From MFZZ01 sp964610165 (GTDB lineage Bacteria > Patescibacteriota > Microgenomatia > UBA1406 > GWC2-37-13): a stretch of DNA of 36,415 nt. The translations under genes were made by a program, and so were the position numbers. Shown here one piece after another: positions 8,132 to 17,076 of the stretch. Each line of letters begins with the position of its first letter. Positions within the stretch are counted from its first letter, which is position 1. The DNA is taken from NCBI GenBank assembly GCA_964610165.1, contig CAZSUZ010000015.1:1-36415 (forward strand), written 5' to 3'. The notes under the pieces were generated by a model, which saw only the letters and a list, made by a program, of their open reading frames with translations, ran no database searches and had not been told where the DNA came from.

Positions 8132-10549
8132 ATGTTGAAACCATTCATTATTCTTATAATATCCTTGCTGGCATTTTTTGTAATTTCAAAAGCTCCTACA
8201 ATTCCTTATGTAAATTTATTCCCTGAAATTTATTATAGTGGTGCAATTATTACTATTTTTATTACTTGTTTTTTGCTATATAAAAAATCCATTACATTGC
8301 TTGGAAAAAAAATATTCATTTATTTTAAAAAAATAATACCTGTAATAGAATTATTTCTGAAAAAAAAGTTTCCTAAAGATATTCCTACAAAATGGCTCTT
8401 TGCTTTATTAGTTATTTTATTTATTACTCATTATCATCAATTAATACAGCTGTATTTTCAATCAGATGAATGGTATTCATTTAGAACATATCTAGAACCT
8501 TTGCGAAGTATGTGGTGGCCATTTAATGGACTTGTATATGGATTTTATAATCCTCAAAAGTTTGGATTTCATTTTTCTCCAATAGTAGATTTTATATATG
8601 TCTTAACATTTAGAATTGTTGGATTGAACCATTATTTTTATTTAATAGTTTTTGCAATTGTTCATATTATAAATGCATTACTACTTTACAAATTAGTTTT
8701 TGAATTATCAAAAAATAAACAATTATCATTTATCTCTTCACTTTTTTTCTTGTTATCAGTTAATCATCATCAAGCTTATACATGGATTGCTGCAGCAACA
8801 GGTACAACTTTAGCTGTCACTTTTATGATTTCAACATTGTTATACTTTTTCAGATTTATTTCTTCAAAAAAAACTAAAGATTTATATCTTACATCATTAT
8901 TTACATTGCTCGCACTTTTTACTAAAGAAACCTCTTTTATTCTTATTCCAGCGTTAATTATTTTTTATTTTATATTCTATAAACGATCAGTAAAATCAAT
9001 CATTCAGGATTTTAAATTTATCTGGATTATTGTCGGCATTTTTGTTGGCATGAGAATTATTACCAGTGCTAGTGCCGATGTAACACAACATAAAATTGTC
9101 GTTATTAAAGAATTTATTACAAATCTTTCTTATATATCTATTTACGATTTCATTGGAGATTTAATTTATAGATATATAACATTTTCTCTTAAAATAGTTT
9201 CACAACTTTTTATACCTGCAGAAAGATTCTTAGCGTTTATTAAATGGTTTACTGAAAAACAATTTCCGTATTTTAATCAAGAAGCATCTATTGGCGGTAC
9301 TAATTATTTAATGTTTGTTCAGAGTGCTGCTTACGAATTTACTTCATATATTGCGACTCTATTATTACTTTTGGGAATAAGTATTTTAAAAATAAATAAA
9401 AAACTATGCACCATTGCATTTATACTCATCCTGTCAGGAGTAATTCCAGTTGTTGGTATTACCTACATGTTTCCGTGGTGGAAATATTCTGCCATGATTG
9501 ATTCAAGACATTTTTATCATTTAGCAATAGGTGGATCTATTATTTTTGGACTCATTTTGATTCGTTTATCTGAGGTAATTTTTATAAAAAATCTATTAAG
9601 AAGAAATATATTCCTTACGATCATGCTTATTACATGGGTTATTTGGCAATTTTTTATGATCAGACAAGATTTACGTAATTTAATAATTGATGCAAATCAG
9701 AGAAAAATAATAATAAAAACATTACGAGAAAAAATTCCAGAACCTCCAAAAAAAATGATTATTTATACAACAAGTAATAAATCATATTATGGATTTGGTT
9801 ATTGGATGTTGCCATTTCAAACTGCATTTGCTCATATGCTACCAGAATTATTTGGAAAACCATACCATTCAAAAGGAAATAATTATCCGCTCTCGTTCTA
9901 TGGCCCAACATATTTACCAACCGGAGGACTTGTAACTCAAGGTTATTTTGAAGATGATGGATATGGGATCGGATATTATTTAGATGAAATTTCAATGATT
10001 AAAACTTTAGAAAAACATAATTATACTGCAGAGATGGTATATGGATTTGATTATGATGGCGATGCATTTGTATTAAAAGATATAACAGATACTACTCGTA
10101 AAAATATCAATGCAATTCTAACTAGTAGAAAACAATTTAAAAAATGGAAAAGAATAAGTAATGAAGAACAAAAATTAAGTTTTCAAGTTGATCCTACTTG
10201 GACAGTAGAAAAATTAGATAAGAAGTATATAATTTCATCTCCAGAAGGACTGGTTTTAGAAATTGAAGTATTTACAAACGAGTCAATGGAACAATTTTCT
10301 ACTTTTGTTTCAAAACAGATTATATATGATATGGAAATTGGTTCAGATTATAAAATAGATTATATGGAAAATGATTTAGATACTGATCATGTAATTTATC
10401 TCCCTAATAGTAGTCAGAATACAATTTATACAGTTGCAGGTAATAATGTTATGTTTTATAAAATCACAATCTATGATGAATCTAAAGCATCATTGCTTAT
10501 TCGTACAATGGAATTTAAAGATGATGATTACGACGAGATTAATTTATAA
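8132..10549 (+). CDS. Large GT-C-like membrane protein with C-terminal soluble domain
   Basis: This 805-aa protein has two N-terminal membrane segments (residues 3-50), a basic cytoplasmic stretch, and then ten or so further segments to about residue 510. After TM3 the loop has FQSDEWYSFRTYLEP (Asp112-Glu113), the GT-C catalytic-type acidic pair. HHQAYTWIAAATGTT resembles TMTC/PMT-like proteins. From about 515 to 805 it is soluble and presumably extracytoplasmic. The last ~130 residues (LSFQVDPTWTVEKL, YIISSPEGLVLEIEV) look like a small PsbP/SrpA-type domain similar in pattern to the 191-aa protein at 14458-15033. It ends convergently, 19 bases from the acetyltransferase gene. The function is probably sugar transfer to a lipid or protein outside the cell. 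Confidence 0.65.
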   Translation: MLKPFIILIISLLAFFVISKAPTIPYVNLFPEIYYSGAIITIFITCFLLYKKSITLLGKKIFIYFKKIIPVIELFLKKKFPKDIPTKWLFALLVILFITHYHQLIQLYFQSDEWYSFRTYLEPLRSMWWPFNGLVYGFYNPQKFGFHFSPIVDFIYVLTFRIVGLNHYFYLIVFAIVHIINALLLYKLVFELSKNKQLSFISSLFFLLSVNHHQAYTWIAAATGTTLAVTFMISTLLYFFRFISSKKTKDLYLTSLFTLLALFTKETSFILIPALIIFYFIFYKRSVKSIIQDFKFIWIIVGIFVGMRIITSASADVTQHKIVVIKEFITNLSYISIYDFIGDLIYRYITFSLKIVSQLFIPAERFLAFIKWFTEKQFPYFNQEASIGGTNYLMFVQSAAYEFTSYIATLLLLLGISILKINKKLCTIAFILILSGVIPVVGITYMFPWWKYSAMIDSRHFYHLAIGGSIIFGLILIRLSEVIFIKNLLRRNIFLTIMLITWVIWQFFMIRQDLRNLIIDANQRKIIIKTLREKIPEPPKKMIIYTTSNKSYYGFGYWMLPFQTAFAHMLPELFGKPYHSKGNNYPLSFYGPTYLPTGGLVTQGYFEDDGYGIGYYLDEISMIKTLEKHNYTAEMVYGFDYDGDAFVLKDITDTTRKNINAILTSRKQFKKWKRISNEEQKLSFQVDPTWTVEKLDKKYIISSPEGLVLEIEVFTNESMEQFSTFVSKQIIYDMEIGSDYKIDYMENDLDTDHVIYLPNSSQNTIYTVAGNNVMFYKITIYDESKASLLIRTMEFKDDDYDEINL

Positions 10550-10550
10550 C

Positions 10551-10563
10551 ACTTCAAGGAAGT
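10551..10563. terminator. Small hairpin between convergent genes
   Basis: ACTTC-AAG-GAAGT is a 5-bp stem with a 3-base loop in the 19-base gap between two convergent stops (10549 and 10569). There is no clear T-tract on either strand, so it is only a weak candidate terminator. Confidence 0.2.
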
Positions 10564-10568
10564 AATAA

Positions 10569-11279
10569 TTAAGATAAAATACTCCAACGGTAGGTAAGAT
10601 AACTTTGCATCATTTTAAATCCATTTGCTTGATAGGCTCGAATCGCAGGAATATTTGCCATTTGTGTTTCAATTTCTACCAAAGGAACATTGTGTTTTTT
10701 AAATTCATTGATAGTTGCTTGCACCATTTTTTTTGCAATACCTTTTCCTCGTGCTGCTTTAGAAACTCCTACTAACGGAATATGTCCCTTTAACTGAATG
10801 GTAATAAAACCAAGGATTGTATTATTTTCATACCAAATAAATGTTTTATCTGCTGCTGTTTTTTTTAATGAATTCTCTATCCAAACCTCGTATATCTTAT
10901 TTGCTTTTTCAATAGGAATAACTGTGTCATTATAAAAACGTGTATCTTCAAAAACACTACTAGCTAACTGTTGTAATTCATTTAAATGATCCATAGTCGC
11001 TTCTATAACCTCAGGATGATGCATTTCAGTTATTTCTTCTGAAAGTGTTAGTTGTAATGCAAGAAGTCCATCTACGAGAAGAAAACCAGCCGATTCAAGC
11101 GCATGAATAATTTTAAAATTATTTGCAGTAACCCGAAATGTTGCGTATTCAATTTTATTTTCTTCAATATCTTTAATAAGATGTGCAACGTCTTCTGGAG
11201 ATTCAATTGAATTAATTTTTGCAGTTTTAAATCCAAGAATTGTTGTGTCAAAATCATTCAATTCCCATGTATAGTTCAT
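10569..11279 (-). CDS. GNAT N-acetyltransferase, WecD-like (amino-sugar nucleotide acetylation)
   Basis: The 236-aa protein has an N-terminal half resembling the sugar-binding domain of WecD (TDP-fucosamine acetyltransferase): TILGFKTAKI and ALESAGFLLVDGLLALQL. The C-terminal half is a GNAT domain with the acetyl-CoA pyrophosphate-binding segment VSKAARGKGIAKKMV (about 189-203) and a YQANGFKMMQSY end. WecD-type enzymes acetylate the 4-amino group of a 4-amino-4,6-dideoxyhexose nucleotide. Its start overlaps the stop of the DegT aminotransferase by 4 bases, which strongly supports consecutive amination and acetylation of the same sugar. PseH-like activity is an alternative. Confidence 0.78.
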   Translation of the reverse strand: MNYTWELNDFDTTILGFKTAKINSIESPEDVAHLIKDIEENKIEYATFRVTANNFKIIHALESAGFLLVDGLLALQLTLSEEITEMHHPEVIEATMDHLNELQQLASSVFEDTRFYNDTVIPIEKANKIYEVWIENSLKKTAADKTFIWYENNTILGFITIQLKGHIPLVGVSKAARGKGIAKKMVQATINEFKKHNVPLVEIETQMANIPAIRAYQANGFKMMQSYLTYRWSILS

Positions 11280-12430
11280 GTTCTGTGTTTAACAATAATA
11301 TCAGTAAGGATTTTTGTTACTTCAACAACTTCTTCCATTGTCATTTTTGGATACAAAGGCAAAGAAATTATGTCATTATATATTTTTTCTGAAACTGGGA
11401 AATCACCTTCTTTATACCCAAGACTTTTATAGTATGTAAAATAATGAAGTGGGATAAAGTACACACTAACACCAACATTCTGTTTTTTTAATTCTTCAAT
11501 AATTTCATCTCGGGAAATCGACAAATTTTTTGTATTAACTCGTACAGTATAAAGATTCCAACAATGTTTTATATTTTTTGCTTCATAAGGAATAGTTATT
11601 TCTTTTATTTTAGAAAACGCTTTGTTATATATTTTTGCATATTCAACTCGTGTATCAATAAATCCATCTAGTTTTCTTAGTTGATGAATACCAAGTGCAG
11701 CTGCAATATCTGTCATGTTATATTTAAATCCTGGTTCAAGAATATCGTATTTCCAAGAGCCACTTGCAGAATATCTTTTCCAAGCATCTTTACTCATGCC
11801 ATGTAATCGAAGTTGAGAAAGTCTCTCTGCATATGCGTCATTATTGGTTGTAATCATTCCTCCATCCCCTGTTGCCATATTTTTTATTGGATGAAAAGAA
11901 TAACACGTCATGTTTCCAAAATTACCAACTTTTTTACCTTTATATTCTGTTCCAACAGCGTGTGCTGCATCTTCTATAACATGTAAATTATGTTTTTTTG
12001 CAATTGCATTAATAGTGTCTAAATCTACAGGGTGTCCGGCATAATGCACAGGAACTATAGCTTTTGTTTTTTTTGTTATTTTTTCTTCGATTTTTGAAGC
12101 ATCTATATTAAATGTTGTTTCTTCAACATCTACATAAACAGGTTTTGCACCGACATGAATTATTGCATTAGAAGTTGCTGCAAATGTAAAAGGTGTAGTT
12201 ATTACTTCGTCTCCAGGTCCAACACCCGCAACCATAAGTGCAAGTTGTAGAGCTGCAGTACAAGAAGTAAGTGCGACTGCATGTTTTGTACCAATATATT
12301 TTGCAAAGTCCTCTTCAAATTGTTTTGTTTTAGGTCCAAGAGTTACCCACCCAGAATCCATTGCTTCTAATACTTCTTTTTTTTCTTCTTCACCGAAAAG
12401 TGGTTGTGCAAAAGGCAGAAATTTCTTCAT
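11276..12430 (-). CDS. DegT/DnrJ/EryC1/StrS PLP-dependent sugar aminotransferase (WecE/PseC-like)
   Basis: Counted from ATG 12430 the protein is 384 aa, normal for the family. Features in order: PFAQPLFGEEE at the N-terminus, GPGDEVITTPFTFAATSNA (71-89), PVHYAGHP (127-134), EDAAHAVG (153-160) and the Schiff-base lysine region SFHPIKNMATGDGGM with Lys183. It transfers an amino group, usually from Glu, to a 4-keto sugar nucleotide. A TTG at 12451 would add seven residues, but the family starts near xPFAxP, so the ATG is preferred. It overlaps the WecD-like acetyltransferase by 4 bases and follows a GT4 gene by 23 bases. The 4-keto substrate could come from the CapE-like dehydratase of block A or from an enzyme outside the window. 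Confidence 0.92.
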   Translation of the reverse strand: MKKFLPFAQPLFGEEEKKEVLEAMDSGWVTLGPKTKQFEEDFAKYIGTKHAVALTSCTAALQLALMVAGVGPGDEVITTPFTFAATSNAIIHVGAKPVYVDVEETTFNIDASKIEEKITKKTKAIVPVHYAGHPVDLDTINAIAKKHNLHVIEDAAHAVGTEYKGKKVGNFGNMTCYSFHPIKNMATGDGGMITTNNDAYAERLSQLRLHGMSKDAWKRYSASGSWKYDILEPGFKYNMTDIAAALGIHQLRKLDGFIDTRVEYAKIYNKAFSKIKEITIPYEAKNIKHCWNLYTVRVNTKNLSISRDEIIEELKKQNVGVSVYFIPLHYFTYYKSLGYKEGDFPVSEKIYNDIISLPLYPKMTMEEVVEVTKILTDIIVKHRT

Positions 12431-12453
12431 ATTCGTTTGATTATAATTCAAAT

Positions 12454-13563
12454 TTAGCTCTGTTTCAATATAAATTTTGTAAATGTTTTATAGCTGTTTG
12501 AATGTGTAAATTTTTTACTATGTTCAAGTGTATTTTTTTGAAAGGTTTGATATTGTTTTTTATTATTGTATAGAGAAATAATATTGTTTGCCATTACTTG
12601 CGCTGTGTTTTCTTCAGTAATAAGACCAGTTTTATTATGTACAACACTATCTCGTAAACCGTCAACATTATATACAATAGCTGGTGTACCTTGACTGCCT
12701 GCTTCTGTAACTATCAATCCCCAGCCTTCTTTTACAGAAGTTACTAAAATAAGATGAGATTTTTTCATTAGCTCTTTTTTCTCAGTGTTAGAAATACTTC
12801 CAAGATATTCAATATCCGCAGCATATGGACTTTTCTTTATATAATCGATACATTTTTGGCCATAAGAACCAACAAAAGTGCCAGCAATTTTCATTTGTAT
12901 TTGAGGAAGTTTTTGTTTAGCAATTTCAAATGCTTTAATCTGATGTAATGTGCGTTTCATAGATCGAATCGATCCAAGAGAAAGAATAGTAAATTTGTTA
13001 AATGTTTTTTTCTGTTCGATAGATTCAAGAGGTTTAATTTCTATGGAAACAGGAAAGACATGAATTTTTTTTGCATTAAAACCGTAATTAAGAAAATCTT
13101 TTTTTGTACTTTCTGATTCTGTTAATACAGTATTATTCCTAAGCAACCATAAATATATTGGTTCTAAAAGATAACCAATAATATTAAGAGGAAAAAATAG
13201 TTGATAGAACCATACAATTCTGCATAGTTGATAAACAAGTAATATTCTTTTTTCTTTTACATACCATTGGGTCATAAAAGGAATAGTATTTATTTCTTCT
13301 ATAACAATATCTGCCCAACCCTGAAGGTTTTTTTTGTAGTATTTATATGCTTCAAAATATACAGAAAAATAATTACCAACACGAATAACTTTGTAGCCAT
13401 CGGCTAACATTTCTTCTTGTTTACCACCTTTAAATCCACCAGAAATCATGAGTAATTCATGACCATCTTTTACAAGTTGTTTAGCTATTTCACGATCAAC
13501 AGCTTCTGCTCCACCAGCAAAAGGATGTTTTTGATCTTTCCATGTAAACCATACAATGCGCAT
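12454..13563 (-). CDS. GT4 family glycosyltransferase
   Basis: This 369-aa GT-B enzyme starts with MRIVWFTWKDQKHPFAGGAE, where the Gly-rich turn is the acceptor-side loop of GT4 enzymes. Its C-terminal donor domain contains LSLGSIRSMKRTLHQIKAFE, IEYLGSISNTEKKELMKKSH and VKEGWGLIVTEAGSQGTPAI, the last being a clear E-x7-E nucleotide-sugar motif (Glu-Gly-Trp-Gly...Thr-Glu-Ala). A hydrophobic patch around residues 100-145 (VYQLCRIVWFYQLFFPLNII) suggests monotopic membrane association. It lies between the DPM-like GT2 gene (32 bases upstream) and the aminotransferase. Donor unknown. Confidence 0.88.
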   Translation of the reverse strand: MRIVWFTWKDQKHPFAGGAEAVDREIAKQLVKDGHELLMISGGFKGGKQEEMLADGYKVIRVGNYFSVYFEAYKYYKKNLQGWADIVIEEINTIPFMTQWYVKEKRILLVYQLCRIVWFYQLFFPLNIIGYLLEPIYLWLLRNNTVLTESESTKKDFLNYGFNAKKIHVFPVSIEIKPLESIEQKKTFNKFTILSLGSIRSMKRTLHQIKAFEIAKQKLPQIQMKIAGTFVGSYGQKCIDYIKKSPYAADIEYLGSISNTEKKELMKKSHLILVTSVKEGWGLIVTEAGSQGTPAIVYNVDGLRDSVVHNKTGLITEENTAQVMANNIISLYNNKKQYQTFQKNTLEHSKKFTHSNSYKTFTKFILKQS

Positions 13564-13595
13564 GACTCATATTGTAGCTGACTTAGCAGAGTTTT

Positions 13596-14411
13596 TCATT
13601 TCTTCTTTGGAACAATATAAAGAATATCTTCCTTTTTTATAGTGGCTTTGTACTGTGATTTTTTATAGTATCTTAAAAAATAAGTTCGATAAAATATTGC
13701 CAGTGTGTCTATAAAAATACCTCGAATAGAATGAACAGTTGCTGCAGATGTAATTTTACTTAAGGTGTAATCTAGTTTAATTGGTGCTTCATAAATTCGT
13801 TTGTAACCCATTTGTCTTGCAACAACAAGCATTTCTAAATCACCAGCGAATTTTTTCTCAACAAGTCTTGGTAAAATTTTTTCTAAAACTTGTTTTCGAA
13901 AAATTTTAATACCAGCTTGCGTATCTCGGACATTGATCATAAAGAGTAAACGTACCAGCCAATAATAACCAATACTGAGAATTCTTCTAGCGACAGAATA
14001 TTGAATTTGTGATGCCGGATGTCGTTTTGACCCAACAATTATATCTGCGTTATACCATTCCATGTGTTCAAGCAACATAGATATACCATTTGGGTGAATT
14101 TCCATGCCAGAATCCATAAACATAACATAATCCCCTCTTGCCTCTTGCATACCCATACGTATTGCATGACTCTTTCCTTGATTTTCTTTTGAAGCAATAC
14201 AAATAACATTTTCAATCTTAGCTTGTTTAATTTTGTCCGCTGTTTTATCTATAAGACCATCTAAAACAACAATAATTTCATAACCGTACCGAATGTTGTC
14301 TAGCACACGTTTTATGTAAAGAAGATTTTGAATAATAATTTTTTCTTGTTTATATGCAGGAATAATAAGACTTAAAAAATGAGCATGCTTAGTGTTATTT
14401 TTTTTTGACAT
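13596..14411 (-). CDS. GT2 family polyprenyl-phosphate glycosyltransferase-like (DPG/DPM synthase type)
   Basis: A 271-aa protein with LSLIIPAYKQE, EIIVVLDGLIDKTAD, GKSHAIRMGMQEARGDY and RDTQAGIKIFRKQVLEKI, a set typical of dolichyl/undecaprenyl-phosphate glucosyl- or mannosyltransferases. Such enzymes load a sugar on polyprenyl phosphate, the donor that GT-C proteins need, which fits the three GT-C genes nearby. The metal-binding DxD reads MFMDSGMEIHP: the second Asp is replaced by Gly, with Glu two residues later. No C-terminal membrane pair is present. ATG at 14411 is preceded by a TATAAT only 9 bases upstream. Confidence 0.82.
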   Translation of the reverse strand: MSKKNNTKHAHFLSLIIPAYKQEKIIIQNLLYIKRVLDNIRYGYEIIVVLDGLIDKTADKIKQAKIENVICIASKENQGKSHAIRMGMQEARGDYVMFMDSGMEIHPNGISMLLEHMEWYNADIIVGSKRHPASQIQYSVARRILSIGYYWLVRLLFMINVRDTQAGIKIFRKQVLEKILPRLVEKKFAGDLEMLVVARQMGYKRIYEAPIKLDYTLSKITSAATVHSIRGIFIDTLAIFYRTYFLRYYKKSQYKATIKKEDILYIVPKKK

Positions 14412-14420
14412 ACACTATGG

Positions 14421-14426
14421 ATTATA
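14421..14426 (-). promoter_or_regulatory. Perfect -10 hexamer close to the GT2 start
   Basis: On the minus strand this is TATAAT, separated by only 9 bases from the ATG at 14411. Transcription would begin about 3 bases before the start codon, giving an essentially leaderless mRNA. No good -35 is visible at 16-18 bases. Confidence 0.4.
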
Positions 14427-14457
14427 AAGCAAGATTTTATGTGAATCTAGTGATGAA

Positions 14458-15033
14458 TTATTTTAGCGAAGCAATGATATCTTCAACTTGTTTTATAAAT
14501 TCTTTTTGGTTGTCTTCTGGTAGGTAAATATATAAGCCAATAAGGTTATTACCAAAGTCATTATTTGTAAACTGTGTAAATGCTTCAACAGCTTTATTAC
14601 TTTTATTATAAAGAGTTACCCATTTAATGTTTTTGCCACCTAAATTTTTATATTCAATAACTTCACGATACGCTGGATAATCTCGACCATTTCTAGAGAA
14701 ATAAATTCTGAAGGTGTTTTTGTCATTTTTTAAAAGTACTTCGTACCAGTCTTCACTAAAATTATGTTTTTCTAAAATCAGTTGCCAAGTGCGAGGATAC
14801 TTAAAAGAAAAATGTTTGATTGGATGAATAAAAGTAGATAAATTATCATCTGATACTATGATAGTGGGTGTTATTTCTGTAAAAAAACCATTTGTAATTG
14901 TACCTGACTCTGCAGTTTTTGTATCAGTTAACGATTCTTTTTGCCTATTTATCAAAATAAATATACAAACAAGAATAACTAAGAATACTATTATATAAAA
15001 CAAGTTATTAAATAATTTTTTTTTCTTAAACAT
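14458..15033 (-). CDS. Membrane-anchored hypothetical protein with a PsbP-like domain
   Basis: The 191-aa protein has a Lys-rich start, one strong transmembrane anchor (residues about 9-28, LFNNLFYIIVFLVILVCIFI) and a low-complexity Thr/Ser linker. A ~120-residue extracytoplasmic domain follows, beginning FSFKYPRTWQLILEKHNF and containing NTFRIYFSRNG and IGLYIYLPEDNQKEF. The F-x-YP-x-TW start and the beta-rich pattern resemble small PsbP-like domains. Function unknown. It lies 4 bases downstream of the M23 endopeptidase gene, so the two are co-transcribed and probably both exported. A similar pattern ends the 805-aa GT-C protein. Confidence 0.65.
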   Translation of the reverse strand: MFKKKKLFNNLFYIIVFLVILVCIFILINRQKESLTDTKTAESGTITNGFFTEITPTIIVSDDNLSTFIHPIKHFSFKYPRTWQLILEKHNFSEDWYEVLLKNDKNTFRIYFSRNGRDYPAYREVIEYKNLGGKNIKWVTLYNKSNKAVEAFTQFTNNDFGNNLIGLYIYLPEDNQKEFIKQVEDIIASLK

Positions 15034-15037
15034 ACAA

Positions 15038-16993
15038 TTAATTGTTATTTAACTTATGAATTTTATTAACGCGACCAATAAATTTCTTAAAACTTGCTGA
15101 TATATTCTTTTTAATTATCTTGTTCTTTTTATTATTCTTTTTAATTCTATTATTATTGTACGATACATTTTGTGGGTTTTCTTCGATTGTAGGTGTTGGT
15201 ATATACTCTTGAATTACTAAATTTATATTTTTAATTTCTTCAGAATTTCCGTCTTTATCTAAAGAGTAGTATGAAATTGAATATGGCCCTGTATCAGGTA
15301 ATAAAAATGGTTCAGCATATAATTGCCACTCATTATTATTTATTTTATACATGGTGTAATCAATTCCTAAACTATGTTCAAATGGTTCATCTGAAGGTTG
15401 TAGTGAAATTGTTATTGGCTGATAGAATGTAGTTTCACCTATAGCTGCATTATTTATTAATAACTCTGTAATAGGAGCTATACTATCCAATTTTTCTCCC
15501 ATAAAAGCAAAATGAGTTAAATGATTAACTTGGGTTGTAGCAGTATTATTTTGAAAGTTGATGGTTGTATTTTCTTTTAACCAATTAGTTCCATCAGAGC
15601 TTGAGTATATTGATAATGATTCAGGTTTAAATCGAGAAATATCTGTAACCAATAATTGCATTGATATAGTAAACAATTTATTAAATTGAGTTACTAAATT
15701 GCCAAATCCATCATTTGCAGTTGCATCAATGATATATCCAAGAGGTTGTAATGTTTCAGTTGTTTTTTCTGAAAATGGTATTGGTTTAAGTCCAAATATA
15801 AGATCTGTTTTGGTAGCATCTTTTGGGAAAGTAAATGTGTATCTATCAGAAGTATAACTTCCTCCATTTGGAGTTAATGTTTTTGTAATTGTTTTTAAAG
15901 AATTTTTCCATAGATATGTACTTTTTGTACCAGTCTTGGTTTGTCCATTTTGTGTAAATGTAAATTGAGTCCACGGATCTAAACTACTGCCTTGCCAACC
16001 ATAAGGATCTACAATACCATCTGGAATATTATCGTCAAAGTTGCCATCACCATTTTTATCCTGAATAAGCATAAAGTGAATATGTGCGCCATTAGTATTA
16101 CCTGTCAAACCTATTTTTCCAATTTGTTGTCTATTACTGACATTTATTTTTACATTAGGATTATTAGTAATTAAACCATCTGGTTGTAAATGGTAGTATC
16201 TTGTTTGATATCCGTTTTCATGATTAATATGAACTGCATTACCGCATGCATTACAATCATTATGAAAAGTTGCAATGCCGGAAGCTGCAGCAAGAACAGG
16301 ATCATTTAAAAATGCTTTACTATCAAAAGCATAATCATATCCGTCATGTCGTGAATATGGTCTAGTAGATTTTTGTCCCATAAAATTTGTTATATCATTA
16401 TTAACTTCTGTAGGTTCATTTAAAAACCATTCAGCACTTAATAATGGATACTCGTGATCGAAATAAGTAAACATACTCGTTGCAGCATCTACAAAGCTCA
16501 ATCCTTTATTTGTATAATCCCAAGGTAAATCTAAAAAAGGAGTTGTTGTTGGTTCGTAATCATTAAAATGAACTAAATATAATTGATCTACTTTTTGCTG
16601 TGAGCACCATACTTTTCTATATCTAACTTGTACATTATTAAGCCCCTTTCTCATTAAATGAGTTATATCGAGAGGGTTCATTTTTATAGAACCTTGGCAT
16701 GATGTTGCTTTTGTTTTATATTCAAATGTATCGCCATTTAGCACAGAAACATCAATACTTTCCCCAACAAAGGCTTCCCCTGTACCATCTGAATTAAAAC
16801 TTAGCAAGACTTTTCCCGATTGATAATTAACAGCTATATTTTTGTAATAATATGTTTTTGTTCCGCTTGGTACTGTCATTTCAAAACCGTTTGTTACAAG
16901 ATATGAATCTATTTTTGCAGCAGCAATACTAAAAGTAATCGATAAGCCAACTGTTAATAATGTTATGTAAGTACATATATATTTTATTTTCAT
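15038..16993 (-). CDS. Secreted M23 (LytM) family metallopeptidase with C-terminal beta domains
   Basis: Counted from ATG 16993 it is 651 aa. Residues 1-25 are a signal peptide (MKIKYICTYITLLTVGLS, cleavage near AAA-K). Residues ~28-145 form a beta-rich domain. The M23 domain spans ~185-332 with zinc ligands His216-x3-Asp220 (RHDGYDYA) and His306 in GAHIHF (His304/His306), plus YYHL (His268). An acidic DKNGDGNFDD loop (312-321) looks like an EF-hand-type calcium site. Residues ~520-620 resemble an OmpL47-like domain (YTMYKINNNEWQLY, YSLDKDGNSEE), followed by a Lys/Asn-rich tail. It should cut peptidoglycan cross-links outside the cell. A TTG start at 17029 is possible by frame but is the -35 box of the promoter. 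Confidence 0.88.
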   Translation of the reverse strand: MKIKYICTYITLLTVGLSITFSIAAAKIDSYLVTNGFEMTVPSGTKTYYYKNIAVNYQSGKVLLSFNSDGTGEAFVGESIDVSVLNGDTFEYKTKATSCQGSIKMNPLDITHLMRKGLNNVQVRYRKVWCSQQKVDQLYLVHFNDYEPTTTPFLDLPWDYTNKGLSFVDAATSMFTYFDHEYPLLSAEWFLNEPTEVNNDITNFMGQKSTRPYSRHDGYDYAFDSKAFLNDPVLAAASGIATFHNDCNACGNAVHINHENGYQTRYYHLQPDGLITNNPNVKINVSNRQQIGKIGLTGNTNGAHIHFMLIQDKNGDGNFDDNIPDGIVDPYGWQGSSLDPWTQFTFTQNGQTKTGTKSTYLWKNSLKTITKTLTPNGGSYTSDRYTFTFPKDATKTDLIFGLKPIPFSEKTTETLQPLGYIIDATANDGFGNLVTQFNKLFTISMQLLVTDISRFKPESLSIYSSSDGTNWLKENTTINFQNNTATTQVNHLTHFAFMGEKLDSIAPITELLINNAAIGETTFYQPITISLQPSDEPFEHSLGIDYTMYKINNNEWQLYAEPFLLPDTGPYSISYYSLDKDGNSEEIKNINLVIQEYIPTPTIEENPQNVSYNNNRIKKNNKKNKIIKKNISASFKKFIGRVNKIHKLNNN

Positions 16994-16999
16994 GTAATC

Positions 17000-17029
17000 A
17001 TAATAATGCACTAAGAAATTAACTGTCAA
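17000..17029 (-). promoter_or_regulatory. Consensus promoter of the M23 gene, apparently leaderless
   Basis: Minus strand TTGACA (17024-17029, perfect -35), 18-base spacer, TATTAT (17000-17005), then six bases and the ATG at 16993. The predicted transcription start coincides with the start codon. This is the best-matched promoter in the window and separates the M23 transcription unit from the flippase operon upstream. Confidence 0.65.
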
Positions 17030-17076
17030 TATTTATAAGGCCAAAACTGTATAAAAGATATGTAATTATGTAGCTT

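Noticed and set aside
12431..12451. Seven-residue extension of the DegT aminotransferase from TTG 12451
   Set aside because: Family members begin close to the PFAxP segment, which follows ATG 12430 directly; no ribosome site supports the TTG.
16994..17029. N-terminal extension of the M23 protein from TTG 17029
   Set aside because: The TTG is part of a perfect TTGACA -35 box, and the signal peptide begins properly at ATG 16993.
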